DNA of 64,000 nt from Leucobacter komagatae (lineage in GTDB: Bacteria > Actinomycetota > Actinomycetes > Actinomycetales > Microbacteriaceae): assembly GCF_006716085.1 (NCBI RefSeq), contig NZ_VFON01000001.1, positions 1,488,001-1,552,000 on the forward strand. The letters are read 5' to 3'. This document shows, piece after piece, positions 17,853 through 26,701 of the stretch. The notes beneath the pieces are model-generated. The model did not search any database, was not told where the DNA came from, and was given only the letters and a program-made list of their open reading frames with translations. A program made the translations under genes and the position numbers. How positions within the stretch are numbered: position 1 is the first letter of the stretch; every line of letters starts with the position of its first letter.

Positions 17853-20645
17853 CTAGGAACCACTCAGTACGAGCATTTCGACCGTCCTGTCCCCCGAAGG
17901 AAGCTCGATCAGGTGGCTTTCCTCCTGACGAAAGTCTCCGAAACGTACCAATAGTTGCCCGTAGTTCTTCGAGCCAGGGATCATCTTCGCAGCCTTTTCC
18001 GCTTCGACTGCGTCGGGCAGCAAATAAGTCTGCAGCGTCTGCATGGAATCCTCACTGCTGGCAGCGGTCCCACTGTCCATTGACCCCGAGACCCCGGAAG
18101 CCTCGAATACATCAGGACGTGCACAGTACGAGTTCGACGCCCCGTCTGGAAGTACGAGAGCTATGACACAAATCGCCTCGCTCTGGTCGCGCGCAGTCCA
18201 CACCGTGTACCGCTCATTTTCAGCGGCCAGGACAATGGTGTCCGGCTTGACACCACCGTGGCCGATGCTAGCTGGATCGATCTGGGCGGGGAGCTGAGAA
18301 ACGGGACTGCCGTCCTCATCGGTATCAGGGTCGCCGATCTCCTCGTCCGGGAATTCTGCCCCGGTATCGGCAGTGCCTTCAGGTGCCTCCCAACCCGCAT
18401 CTCCTACTTCCGCTTCGACACCTGCTTCTGCTGCTGTGTCCGTTGGGGCGGTTTCTTCGGCGGCGTCGGCTTCGCGGCTGAGCGTCTGCGGAACTAGCAC
18501 TGGGACAGTTTGAAAAGCTGTGCTGTTGTTGCCAAGTCGTCCTCCCTGCCCAGAACCCCACCCGTATAGATTGCCGTCTGAACTTGAGGCGAACGCATGC
18601 TGGTCACCCGCCGCGATATCGACGTATCCACCCTTCGCTGTGAGGGACGGTATTTGATGCGGGACGGCGACCTTGCCCGAGGCTGCGTAGCCGAGCGTCC
18701 GACCACCCCATGAGTACACGGATCCGTCGTAGCTGAGCCCGAGAGATACGCCACCGCCAGCAGCAAGCCGGGTGAATCGCACCCCCTCTGGGAGCTGAAT
18801 AAGCGTAGGAGTAGACAGCGCAGCCGGAATTGAGCCGTCAGACGCGGTACCGCCCTGACCGCTTGAGTTCGCTCCCCACGCGATCACTTCACCAGGATCC
18901 GTGAGCGCAAGGGTGTGGGAATCGGTAGTTGAGCTGTTTGACACTAGCTGCACGATCCGCGCGTCGTCTGGCATTGGGATCTGGGTAAACTTTGACATCT
19001 TCGACACGTTCGGTCCGAGTCCGAGCCGTCCACCAGCATTCGATCCCATTCCCCACACAGTTCCGTCCGAGCCAAGTCCAAATGTCGTTGAGGCGCCGGC
19101 CTCCACCTGCACAAACTGGACTCCTGCCGGGTTCTGCAACTGCGTGGGCCAGGTGAATGACGAACTCCCGCCAAGCTCTCCGTTGCTTGCAGACCCCCAT
19201 CCCCAAGCACGTCCATTAGGACCGAGCGCCAACGAATGGTTGTAACCTGCGGACACCTGGGTAAAGGCACCGGAATTAGAACTACTGACCTGAACTGGCT
19301 TGTCGACTTGCGACCCGCCCGCCAACGACCACTGCCGAGCACCCCAACCGTAGACCTTCAGGTCGCTGCTAAGCGCAACCGTGTGGTTTCCTCCGGCCGA
19401 AACCTGAATGAAATCCTGCGACCCGGGGTAGCCAAGCCATGTCGGCGTCAACACGTTGGTAGTCGTCCCGTTTCCCACCTGACCACTTGCGTTGACGCCC
19501 CAGCCGTAGGCCAGCCATTTGTTGGTAAGAGCCATCGACTGGCCACCGCCGGCAGAAACCTTCCCGAGTCCAGGCTTCGCGATACGGCCAGGCACTTTCG
19601 TCTCCGTCCGTGCCTGTGAACTCGTAAACCGTGCAGGGAGCACTGTCTGCGCGCTCATGGTGAAGCCTGACGTCCAGGCTTGTTGGTTCACAGACACTGG
19701 GAACTGTGCGGTTCGAGTCGGGACATTCGCGATTGGAGCGGTAATTGTTTCTGTTAGAGTCACATCCCACCCAGCCCCGGTACGGACGCTGCTCCAGGTC
19801 GTGGTGAGGCCCGCTTGCGATGTCGCCTCCGGGAGGCGACCGGGCGTGACCGAAGATGGGACCGAAACGGTCGTGACAATCGCGTCACCTGCGCGAAGGT
19901 GTAGCGTCTCTCCGCCAAGGTCGGGGTGGCTTGAGACTTTCACTGCGGCGTTCGTAGCAGTACTACCGCTGAGCCCGAGCCCGTAGACGCCAGCGGTGAC
20001 GTTCCAAGCAACAGGAAGGACAACGGAGTCCTTCGGGTGAGTACTCATGAGCCGTTCGGGCAGTTTAATCTCTGCGTGAAGGGTGGCTGCTTCATCAGAA
20101 AGCACGCCGGGAAACTCGGTGACGATATCAAATGTTCCAGAGGGAAGCGTAAGGGCCCCAGCTGTTTCGGCAGTGACGACGCTGCGAACAACCCACTGCC
20201 CGTTTTCTTCTTGCGTAGACCAAGCGCGACGAAACCCATTGCCCGATTCGTCCGCAGGAAGTGTACCTGGCTGCACTCCTAGGGGAAGGAGAATCTCGAG
20301 AGCGAATTCCTCTCCGCGCTCTGCAGCGATGGGGCTTGCACCCTCGGGCTGCATCGAGAAACGGACCACGCCGGAATCAGGGCCCGGCCCAAACATTGAA
20401 CCGTTGGAAGGAACCGCGGCGAGCCCGTAGGGCCCTACGTCGACTCGAGCCGCAGCAACAAAGCTGTTCCCGGCGACTCTCGAGGAGTCCGTCGTGACGG
20501 CCCCGACCATTGTCGATGAGATACCGAGAGCAGAGAGCAATACCGCAGAAACCAAAGCAAGCGCGATTGCAGGCCGGGCGATGAGACGGCGTGCAAACCT
20601 GGGGCCGACTACCTCCGGGAGGGCGTTGCGTTCGTTCTGTGACAT
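17853..20645 (-). CDS. Secreted RCC1-repeat (seven-bladed propeller) protein with extra C-terminal domain, copy A
   Basis: About 930 residues from ATG 20645, chosen for the AAAGGGG upstream; the frame runs further up without conserved sequence. The N-terminal hydrophobic stretch followed by 'MVGAVTTDSSRVAGNSFVAA' resembles SipW-type (TasA/camelysin-like) signal sequences. Next are two related beta-rich units starting 'VGPYGLAAVP' and 'AGVYGLGLSG', then seven RCC1 repeats with the pattern G-x-x-H-T-x-A-L...V-Y-G-W-G (for example 'GGNHTVALSSDLKVYGWG'), enough to close a propeller. An acidic linker follows, then about 140 residues containing 'AICVIALVLPDGASNSYC', which copy B lacks. There is no LPXTG-type anchor, so it is likely released or held by a partner. 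It is divergent from an Ig-repeat gene and bracketed by tRNA repeats. Confidence 0.85.
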   Translation of the reverse strand: MSQNERNALPEVVGPRFARRLIARPAIALALVSAVLLSALGISSTMVGAVTTDSSRVAGNSFVAAARVDVGPYGLAAVPSNGSMFGPGPDSGVVRFSMQPEGASPIAAERGEEFALEILLPLGVQPGTLPADESGNGFRRAWSTQEENGQWVVRSVVTAETAGALTLPSGTFDIVTEFPGVLSDEAATLHAEIKLPERLMSTHPKDSVVLPVAWNVTAGVYGLGLSGSTATNAAVKVSSHPDLGGETLHLRAGDAIVTTVSVPSSVTPGRLPEATSQAGLTTTWSSVRTGAGWDVTLTETITAPIANVPTRTAQFPVSVNQQAWTSGFTMSAQTVLPARFTSSQARTETKVPGRIAKPGLGKVSAGGGQSMALTNKWLAYGWGVNASGQVGNGTTTNVLTPTWLGYPGSQDFIQVSAGGNHTVALSSDLKVYGWGARQWSLAGGSQVDKPVQVSSSNSGAFTQVSAGYNHSLALGPNGRAWGWGSASNGELGGSSSFTWPTQLQNPAGVQFVQVEAGASTTFGLGSDGTVWGMGSNAGGRLGLGPNVSKMSKFTQIPMPDDARIVQLVSNSSTTDSHTLALTDPGEVIAWGANSSGQGGTASDGSIPAALSTPTLIQLPEGVRFTRLAAGGGVSLGLSYDGSVYSWGGRTLGYAASGKVAVPHQIPSLTAKGGYVDIAAGDQHAFASSSDGNLYGWGSGQGGRLGNNSTAFQTVPVLVPQTLSREADAAEETAPTDTAAEAGVEAEVGDAGWEAPEGTADTGAEFPDEEIGDPDTDEDGSPVSQLPAQIDPASIGHGGVKPDTIVLAAENERYTVWTARDQSEAICVIALVLPDGASNSYCARPDVFEASGVSGSMDSGTAASSEDSMQTLQTYLLPDAVEAEKAAKMIPGSKNYGQLLVRFGDFRQEESHLIELPSGDRTVEMLVLSGS

Positions 20646-21360
20646 GAGAGAGCCCCTTTCAGCTACTCCTAGTGAAGTTGGTCGGCGAATGCTCCTCAGA
20701 GCTGGGCAGTAGATCTGCGCAGAAAGGTGCCCATAGCTACGCGCACTCCAGAGACACCTACGTGCGAGCACACGGCACGTCAGCAACTGAGAAGCCACGC
20801 AACGGTAGTGTTTGTCGCGCATCTCTGAGCAGCTAAGGCGGAGAGGTTATACCGCCCCGCGATCCTCGGGGGTTGCTAGCTCAAGCCGCATTCAGCTACT
20901 TCCATGCACCCCGGTGGCCGGCGTCCTGCGGCTTCTCGGCAGCTTCAGCAGCCTGGCAATCAGCTTGGCTTTGTTAAGGCTTGCCATAGGTGCGCCCGGG
21001 GCCGGCTTCTGCTTGGAACAGTTCGAGAACAACACTCCTGTTTGTCTCCGGGAATTCAATGTGCCGGAGACGTCTCCCGTATTTGTCGACCTGGAGTTGA
21101 GTGGGATCCGGCCGGAGCTCAACCTTGGTTACTTCAGAAAGCAGGGATGAGAGAAACGCTGTTGCATCGTTTCCACAGCAAACATCCGGGCCACTCCCGC
21201 GGCCGACTTCAGGGGTGTTACTTCCAAAAAGCCGGACAGGTCTGTGGCAGTGGTGCCGTTACGGTGCGCAAGGATGGTGTCGCTGTCGACGACGTGCTCA
21301 ACGAGCGCCGTCTCCCCGGCGACCGAGTGTTGGGATCTGCCACCAGCTGACTTGTCCACA
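20646..21360. other. Decayed intergenic DNA upstream of RCC1 copy A
   Basis: No intact gene. Short minus-strand frames, such as 'DSDTILAHRNGTTATDLSG' near 21270, have the flavour of secreted beta-rich proteins and may be the remains of the same decayed gene as at 21361-22531. The promoter of the RCC1 gene should lie just above 20645, but no clear -35/-10 pair stands out. Confidence 0.5.
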
Positions 21361-22531
21361 TCATCTAAGTTCGCGAGTGCATAGGTGCAGACGAGCACGA
21401 TGCCCGCGCCTGCGACTCAGGTTAGGAGCAGTCGCGCTCCACCCCAACGAGTGTGGATTGTTCCCGCGCGCGCAGCTATGCAGAACAGGGAAGAGTCTGG
21501 GACGCACACCACTGTTGTGTGTCAGCACGCTGGAGCAATGGCGTGACTCGTATTGGCTTGCGACAGACAATGCCGTTCCGAGAATGAAGCCGAGTAGGAC
21601 TGTCACACGACCGCGTTGCGTCCTCCCCCTGAAACCGCCCCCACCGGTACCCACAAACCGTGAGCTTTCAACCACCATCTGGGGCGAACCGTACCCTGTT
21701 GGGTCGTTGAGCTCTCCTACCGCAAGCGGTGCATTCACCAGGCCCTCGGTCGAAATACCTTCAAAGAGGTAGTTTCGCACAGTCAGTCTGCCATTACCCG
21801 AACCATCGTCGAGATCGTCGATTTGCACCGCGGAATGCTCCTGTCCACGGAATCCGGTGTCTTCCAGAAGGGCATTGTGGGGTCTGCCCTCAGCCGTTGA
21901 GGCTATGGCGATTGCTTGCGCTCCACCGATAAAGGCCGAACCGGTAACGGTAACCGTTGCCCCGCCGCTCCGCCACAGACTCAAGCCTGTCCCGTCTTCG
22001 CCGAAGTTTAAGGTGACGTCATCAAACGAGATCGGCGTTTCAGGTGTTTCGTGGAACACGGTGGCGGTGTTGCCTCATGCTTCGTCGTTGTCCCCGAGCA
22101 TCTGGTCGAAAGCGAAGCTACCTGTACTGGTCGCCGTTCTGTCTTCGGACGTGAGCATATCGAAGCCGTGGAACCCATCAGCGTGCGTCAGCGTGCTGCC
22201 GTTACGAACTATTCTCAGGTCGTCGGTCACCAACAGATCGTCCTCGGTGCGAATCGGCAGACCGGGGGCAACGGTGATCGTGTCTTCTCGAGCACTGCCA
22301 TTTGCGACGTCCAAAGGCAGCCCGCCGTGTCTCTGGGCCGGAATCAGCACCGCTGGTGACGTCGCAATTGCCTGCCGTCGCTGGGGCTGCAGTTCCCAGC
22401 GACAGTGCTGCGAGCACGGCCCCGCCCGCCACTACATCCCTACAGCCCAAGGAACCTTTCCCTCGTCCTTCAACAATGGACCGCCCGTTGCTCCACACTC
22501 GAGGCAAACTCGTAGCTTTATCACGGGTCAA
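21361..22531 (-). pseudogene. Decayed secreted beta-helix-type protein
   Basis: Pieces of one reading path survive in different frames. They are a signal-peptide-like stretch ('GGAVLAALSLGTAAPATAG', then 'NCDVTSGADSG') ending near 22350, a frameshift into 'LPLDVANGSAREDTITVAPG' (22350-22078), an in-frame TGA at 22075-22077, and continuation to about 21630 ('GGATVTVTGSAFIGGAQAI', 'MVVESSRFVGTGGGGF'). The strand-turn texture with 'VTGSAF' and 'VESSRFVGTGGG' is that of right-handed beta-helix surface proteins. At least one frameshift and one nonsense codon make it non-functional. Confidence 0.6.
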
Positions 22532-22895
22532 GGAGCATCACACTCACACGAGACAGGCCTCACTTCGGGCCGCCGCACAGGCACATACGATCGCCCCTTC
22601 AGTTGCAGCCCTGCGTCCGAGCGTGGCGCTTACCCGGCACAGGGGAAACTTGCGCCTCGCGTGAAACGAGGTCCGGGCGCGTTCGAGGTGGCTCAACGCG
22701 CATCTAGAGGCCTACAGGTTCCATCGACCACATCGATGAATTCTCACACATGCGTGTTGCGCGTTCAACGGCTAGGCGCCTGTGCGAGCATGCGCGTAGG
22801 TCTGGCCTTGCGAGCACTTGGTGCGCGGCTGAGCCTACGTCGATAGACCGATGCTGTGCACTGATTGCCCTCAGAATACGCGCAAAAGCCCAGCT

Positions 22896-22940
22896 AAGGA
22901 GGTAAAACCTGTGCGAAATACTAACATTTCGTGATGTTAG
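22896..22940 (+). promoter_or_regulatory. Perfect Shine-Dalgarno, eight-codon ORF and palindrome upstream of Ig-repeat gene A
   Basis: AAGGAGGT (22896-22903) lies 7 bp before GTG 22911, which opens an ORF of seven amino acids ending at TGA 22934. The ORF end overlaps a perfect inverted repeat, CTAACAT/ATGTTAG (22921-22940, 6-nt spacer), followed by an AT-rich TATATG stretch. It could be a leader peptide or operator for the Ig-repeat gene at 23048, or the start of a lost gene. Confidence 0.4.
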
Positions 22941-23047
22941 ATTTATATGGTTCCGGTGTGTTTGCCGTGAACATCCAACCTTCCTGCCAGGTGCATTTGT
23001 GAGGCGGGAAAATCTGACGCGCGCGTCGAATTGAGAAGGAAGTGTGT

Positions 23048-25729
23048 ATGTTGCAGCAACATCGTTTGCGGCGCTTAGTGGCGGCAGGGGCCGCCACGTT
23101 GATTGCGGCCACGGGCGTTGGTCTGGGTACGGCCCCCGCCTTTGCCGAGGAAGCGGTTCCCGCTGAGGTAGCGGCGCCCGCCGAGGTGTCCGCAGCGGCC
23201 GCGCCGGAAGCATTTGCCTCGCAGCCGCGCCTCAAGGGCAAGTGGGTGTTGGTGATCGGCGGTCGCTACTCGACGGTCGTTGACGGGCCCGACGGGCAAG
23301 TGTACGTGGGGTCCGGCACCTTGGCCGAAGTCAAGGCGAAGGCTGCGACACTCACCTACCCAGGAGTTGGCGACTATGGGCCCATCAAAACCGAGTCCGG
23401 CCGTTGTCTCGGTCTCGCCTCTGGCGACACACTTCTCCAGATCCAACCGTGTCACGGAGGGCCTCTTCAGGCCTGGCACATCGACGCTGATGGAATGATC
23501 ACTCCGCCAAACGCACGAGGCCTGCAACACTACGTCCTCTACGAGAAGAGCATCTACCACGCTAACGGCAGTATCGCCGGTAGTCATCTGCTGATGAGTG
23601 AGTTGCAGCCTGAGGTCGTGCAACGCGATTTCTCCGCCTGGGTAGAGTCGCGCAATGAGAATGCCCGTTCGGTGCTCCTGCTCGGCCACGGGACGCCCGA
23701 CGCCACTGTGACCCTCAACGGAGGGTCACAGTCCACCTATGTGAGGCCGCTGGGTGGCTGGAACATGGAAGTGACTGGCCTCAAGCTCGGCGTGAACAAC
23801 CTCAACATCGAGCACCGTGTGAACGGTGTCGTGACCGGCTCGACCACGCTCACCGTACAGTTCGGGCCCGACCAGCTCGAAGCCAACGTGTCGTTCCCCG
23901 CAAACGTGTCCGAGCGCGCCATCGTCTCCGGCACCGCAGAGCCGGGTGCCGAGGTGAGTGTGTGGCAGGGCAGCACGCTTGTCGCGACCGCGTCCGCTGA
24001 CCGGGCGACCGGGAAGTATTCGACCGAGCTGCCATCCCCGAACCGTGGCGGGGCGCAGGAGTACTCGCTGACACAGTCGGTCAATAACCAGGAAGTGCCG
24101 GGCGCTGTCTCGGTCCGTGCTGATTACGGCAGTGCCGTGTCGATCGAGTCGCCGGTGAACGAAATCATCCACAACGGTGGCGAGCTGCGCTTCCAGGGCC
24201 GCGGAGTCCCCGGCGGCAAGGTGTCGCTGCGTGAGAATGGCCGCCCGGGTGTGCTCGGCGCGGCGACGGTCGGGTCGAACGGGATCTGGACGGTCACGGT
24301 CGCGGATGTCGCGAAGAAGAACCTGAAGTTCACCGCTGAGCAGACGGGCCGCGGCGCGAACGTCACGACGGCGTCTGTCGAGATCAACCCCGGCGTCACT
24401 GACGAGGCCCTGCAAGTGATCACCCCGGGCGAGGGCCAGAAGCTGCAGCCGGGCATGGTCACGTTCACGGGCACCGCGAACGCGGGCGCGACGGTTGAAC
24501 TACGGTCAAACCTCACCGGGAGCCTGTTGGGCTCTGGCGTGGCGAACTCAAACGGCGCGTGGACCGCTTCCGTGAACCGACAGTTGGGTGCCGGTAACTA
24601 CACGATCCTCGTAAAGAACGGTGCACGTGAGGTGGCTCGCTCATTTACGATCGAGGCGCCCGCGCCGCAGCTGAAGCTTGACGTGGTGAACCCGGCCCAG
24701 GGCTCGAAGCTCCAGCCCGGCACCGTCACCTTCACGGGTACCGCGAACACGGGCGCGAAGATCGAGCTGCGCTCGAACGTTTCCGGCGGCCTCCTCGGCT
24801 CCGGTATCGCGACCGCGAACGGCACCTGGGCTGTCGACGTAAACCGTCAGCTCGGCGCCGGCGAATACACGATTGTCGTGAAGAACGGCACGCTCGAAGT
24901 GGCGCGCTCGTTCTCCGTCGTGCAGAAGCCCGTGACCGCGCCGCTGACCGTGACGAGCCCGGCAAACGGTGCGACGCTGAAGCCGGGAACGGTCACGTTC
25001 ACCGGAACGGCGACCCCTGGCGCGGCGATCGAGCTGCGCTCGAAGACGACCGGCGCGATGCTTGGCGCCGGTACGGCAACCGGGAACGGGAGCTGGTCGG
25101 TGCAGGTCAACCGGCAGCTCGGCGCTGACACCTACAACTTCCAGGTGAAGTCGGGCAGTCAGAGCGTTGACCGCCAGTTCACGGTCGCTGACACGCCGTC
25201 TGGCACCGAGTTCCTGCAGGTGACCCTGCCTGCGACGAACGGCACCGTTCAGACCGGCAAGGTCATGTTCGCTGGTACCGCGAACCCGGGCGCTGTCATT
25301 GAGCTGCGTTCGAACGTGTCGGGCATCGTGCTCGGCAAGGGCACCACGAACCAGGCCGGGAACTGGGTAGCGGTCACTGACCGTGACCTCGCGAAGGGCA
25401 CCTACACGGTGATCGTGCGCAACGGGTCACTTGAGGAGAGCCGGACGTTCTTCGTAGACGACGTCGCCGTGGTGGGGCACCTCACCGTCGTGACGCCCGC
25501 GCAGGGCGCGACGGTGAACCCCGGCCCGGTCACGTTCACGGGGCTTGCGGAGCCGCACGCGAAGGTCGTGCTGCGCTCAAACGTGTCGGGCCTTGAGCTC
25601 GGCTCGGGTACCGCAAACGCTGCGGGCAACTGGTCGGCGACAACGAGCGTGCAGCTCGGGGTTGGCGCGTACACGGTTCTCGTGGAGAGCGAGAACAACG
25701 AAATCGCCAGGAGCTTCCAGATCCGTTAA
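23048..25729 (+). CDS. Secreted lectin-like / Ig-repeat protein, copy A
   Basis: About 893 residues from ATG 23048, with AAGGAA six bases upstream; a GTG at 23042 is too close to that RBS. A Sec signal peptide ends at 'GTAPAFAEE'. Residues about 110-190 contain 'GRCLGLASG' and 'QPCHGGPLQAWHI', a ricin-type beta-trefoil texture with paired cysteines and Q-x-W. Two or three Ig-like units follow, then five tandem units of about 89 residues built on 'P-G-x-V-T-F-T-G-T-A-N-x-G-A-x-x-E-L-R-S' (24409-25726). It ends flush with the last unit ('ARSFQIR') with no anchor. It is collinear with the protein at 49578-52274. Likely an extracellular binding or matrix protein; the ligand is unknown. Confidence 0.85.
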   Translation: MLQQHRLRRLVAAGAATLIAATGVGLGTAPAFAEEAVPAEVAAPAEVSAAAAPEAFASQPRLKGKWVLVIGGRYSTVVDGPDGQVYVGSGTLAEVKAKAATLTYPGVGDYGPIKTESGRCLGLASGDTLLQIQPCHGGPLQAWHIDADGMITPPNARGLQHYVLYEKSIYHANGSIAGSHLLMSELQPEVVQRDFSAWVESRNENARSVLLLGHGTPDATVTLNGGSQSTYVRPLGGWNMEVTGLKLGVNNLNIEHRVNGVVTGSTTLTVQFGPDQLEANVSFPANVSERAIVSGTAEPGAEVSVWQGSTLVATASADRATGKYSTELPSPNRGGAQEYSLTQSVNNQEVPGAVSVRADYGSAVSIESPVNEIIHNGGELRFQGRGVPGGKVSLRENGRPGVLGAATVGSNGIWTVTVADVAKKNLKFTAEQTGRGANVTTASVEINPGVTDEALQVITPGEGQKLQPGMVTFTGTANAGATVELRSNLTGSLLGSGVANSNGAWTASVNRQLGAGNYTILVKNGAREVARSFTIEAPAPQLKLDVVNPAQGSKLQPGTVTFTGTANTGAKIELRSNVSGGLLGSGIATANGTWAVDVNRQLGAGEYTIVVKNGTLEVARSFSVVQKPVTAPLTVTSPANGATLKPGTVTFTGTATPGAAIELRSKTTGAMLGAGTATGNGSWSVQVNRQLGADTYNFQVKSGSQSVDRQFTVADTPSGTEFLQVTLPATNGTVQTGKVMFAGTANPGAVIELRSNVSGIVLGKGTTNQAGNWVAVTDRDLAKGTYTVIVRNGSLEESRTFFVDDVAVVGHLTVVTPAQGATVNPGPVTFTGLAEPHAKVVLRSNVSGLELGSGTANAAGNWSATTSVQLGVGAYTVLVESENNEIARSFQIR
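24409..25726 (+). repeat. Five tandem ~89-codon Ig-like repeats
   Basis: Each unit opens like 'LTVTSPANGATLKPGTVTF' and closes with 'ARSF' plus a short linker. The central 'GTANxGAxxELRSN' is nearly invariant. The same five units in the same order occur in the paralogue at 49578-52274. Confidence 0.85.
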
Positions 25730-25751
25730 CCGCGGCTCTTACTCCTCAACA

Positions 25752-25793
25752 CACAGTGGGGGTGAGGCGGATAACCGCCTCACCCCCACTGTG
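25752..25793 (+). terminator. Strong terminator after Ig-repeat gene A
   Basis: CACAGTGGGGGTGAGGCGG pairs perfectly over 19 bp with its complement around a 4-nt ATAA loop, 22 bp past the stop. Confidence 0.75.
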
Positions 25794-26701
25794 CGCTGGA
25801 ATCCGCAGTCACATCTTCTCCACGGCAGCACGGGCCGACCGGATCTGTGTGTATGCTCGGCCAGCTCGCCAAAGGTACACGGCAACTAAAGCCGTGGAAC
25901 TGGTTTAGCGTTTGAACGTTTGACAACCACATTCTTCCTAGCCCCCACGTGTTCACTTTTCGAGCATTCCTGCCCGGTCCACCTACTCGCTTTCGAGGTA
26001 CCCAGCGAGAATCAATCCCCGGAAAAGCCGAGATCACCCCATCCTGTCGAACATCTGAATCAACTCGCCAAAGGTGTTGGGACAGACGCTAGGGTTCCAG
26101 AACTCAATCTCCTCCAGGTCTTGAGATCCGTAGGTCGGGGGTTTGGATCTCTACGGGGGCGCTTGTGACACGGCTTCAGCGCTCAGCGCTGGGGCCGTTT
26201 TTGCTTTCGCACGAGCATCTCGCTGGCGACACGCAGCTCTACAGCGAGGAGATCATCCGCTCCGTCGATTTCCTGGGCCACTTGAAGCGATTCAGAGAAG
26301 TGACCCCGCCCACCCTCAGCATCATGAGGGTGAGTGAGCTCCCCCTGCACCACGAGTGCTCGAACACGAAGCGCCCTTGCCGGGGCGTACTCCAGGAGGC
26401 CACGGAGAACACTTTCGGCGCCAACCACGTCACCCTGTCGGACCGTATGAGCGTCTTCTGCAGCATCAATGCTCCAGTCATATCCGCAAGCCTACTCAGA
26501 CCCATTCGGGGCATGCGGGCCCGTCGGGACCCGCTGCTTCCTAGTAGCTGCAATCATCTCAGGCGAGCACGCTACCCGCCACGTCACAGGAACGTCGGCA
26601 GCTGTCCCCACTCTGCCTCGCCGGACACCCACGACCTCGTTCAACATCTGACGAGCGTCGACATATTCACGCCGAGAACTCACCAGATATAGGCTACAAG
26701 C
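25794..26701. other. Non-coding region with remnants
   Basis: No intact gene. It holds the degenerate tRNA-Arg end at 26128-26207 and, on the minus strand from about 26480 to 26183, a short open stretch without a plausible start. The stretch includes 'RALRVRALVVQGEL' and 'FSESLQVAQEIDGADDLLAV', which reads like one or two TPR helices of a transcriptional activator. It is probably debris from integration or deletion. Confidence 0.5.
26128..26207 (+). repeat. Degenerate tRNA-Arg 3' end plus terminator, right copy of an att-like repeat
   Basis: CCGTAGGTCGGGGGTT, a diverged T arm, CGGGGGC, then CTTGTGACACGGCTTCAGC, AGCGCT repeats and a GGGGCCGTTTTTG end match 17462-17545. The 5' half of the tRNA is missing and the T loop is altered (TTTGGAT for TTCGAAT), so this is not a functional tRNA. 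Confidence 0.7.

Noticed and set aside
24409..25726. Regularly spaced repeats that might suggest a CRISPR array
   Set aside because: The period is about 267 bp, it is in frame within a coding sequence, and it encodes Ig-like domains.
17496..26207. A complete mobile element in the tRNA-bracketed segment
   Set aside because: No integrase, transposase or replication gene is visible, so I call only an att-like repeat pair and not a functional element.
26165..26692. Plus-strand frame of 175 codons in the region right of the island
   Set aside because: It starts inside the repeated tRNA terminator, has no RBS or family features, and is not matched in the left copy beyond the repeat.
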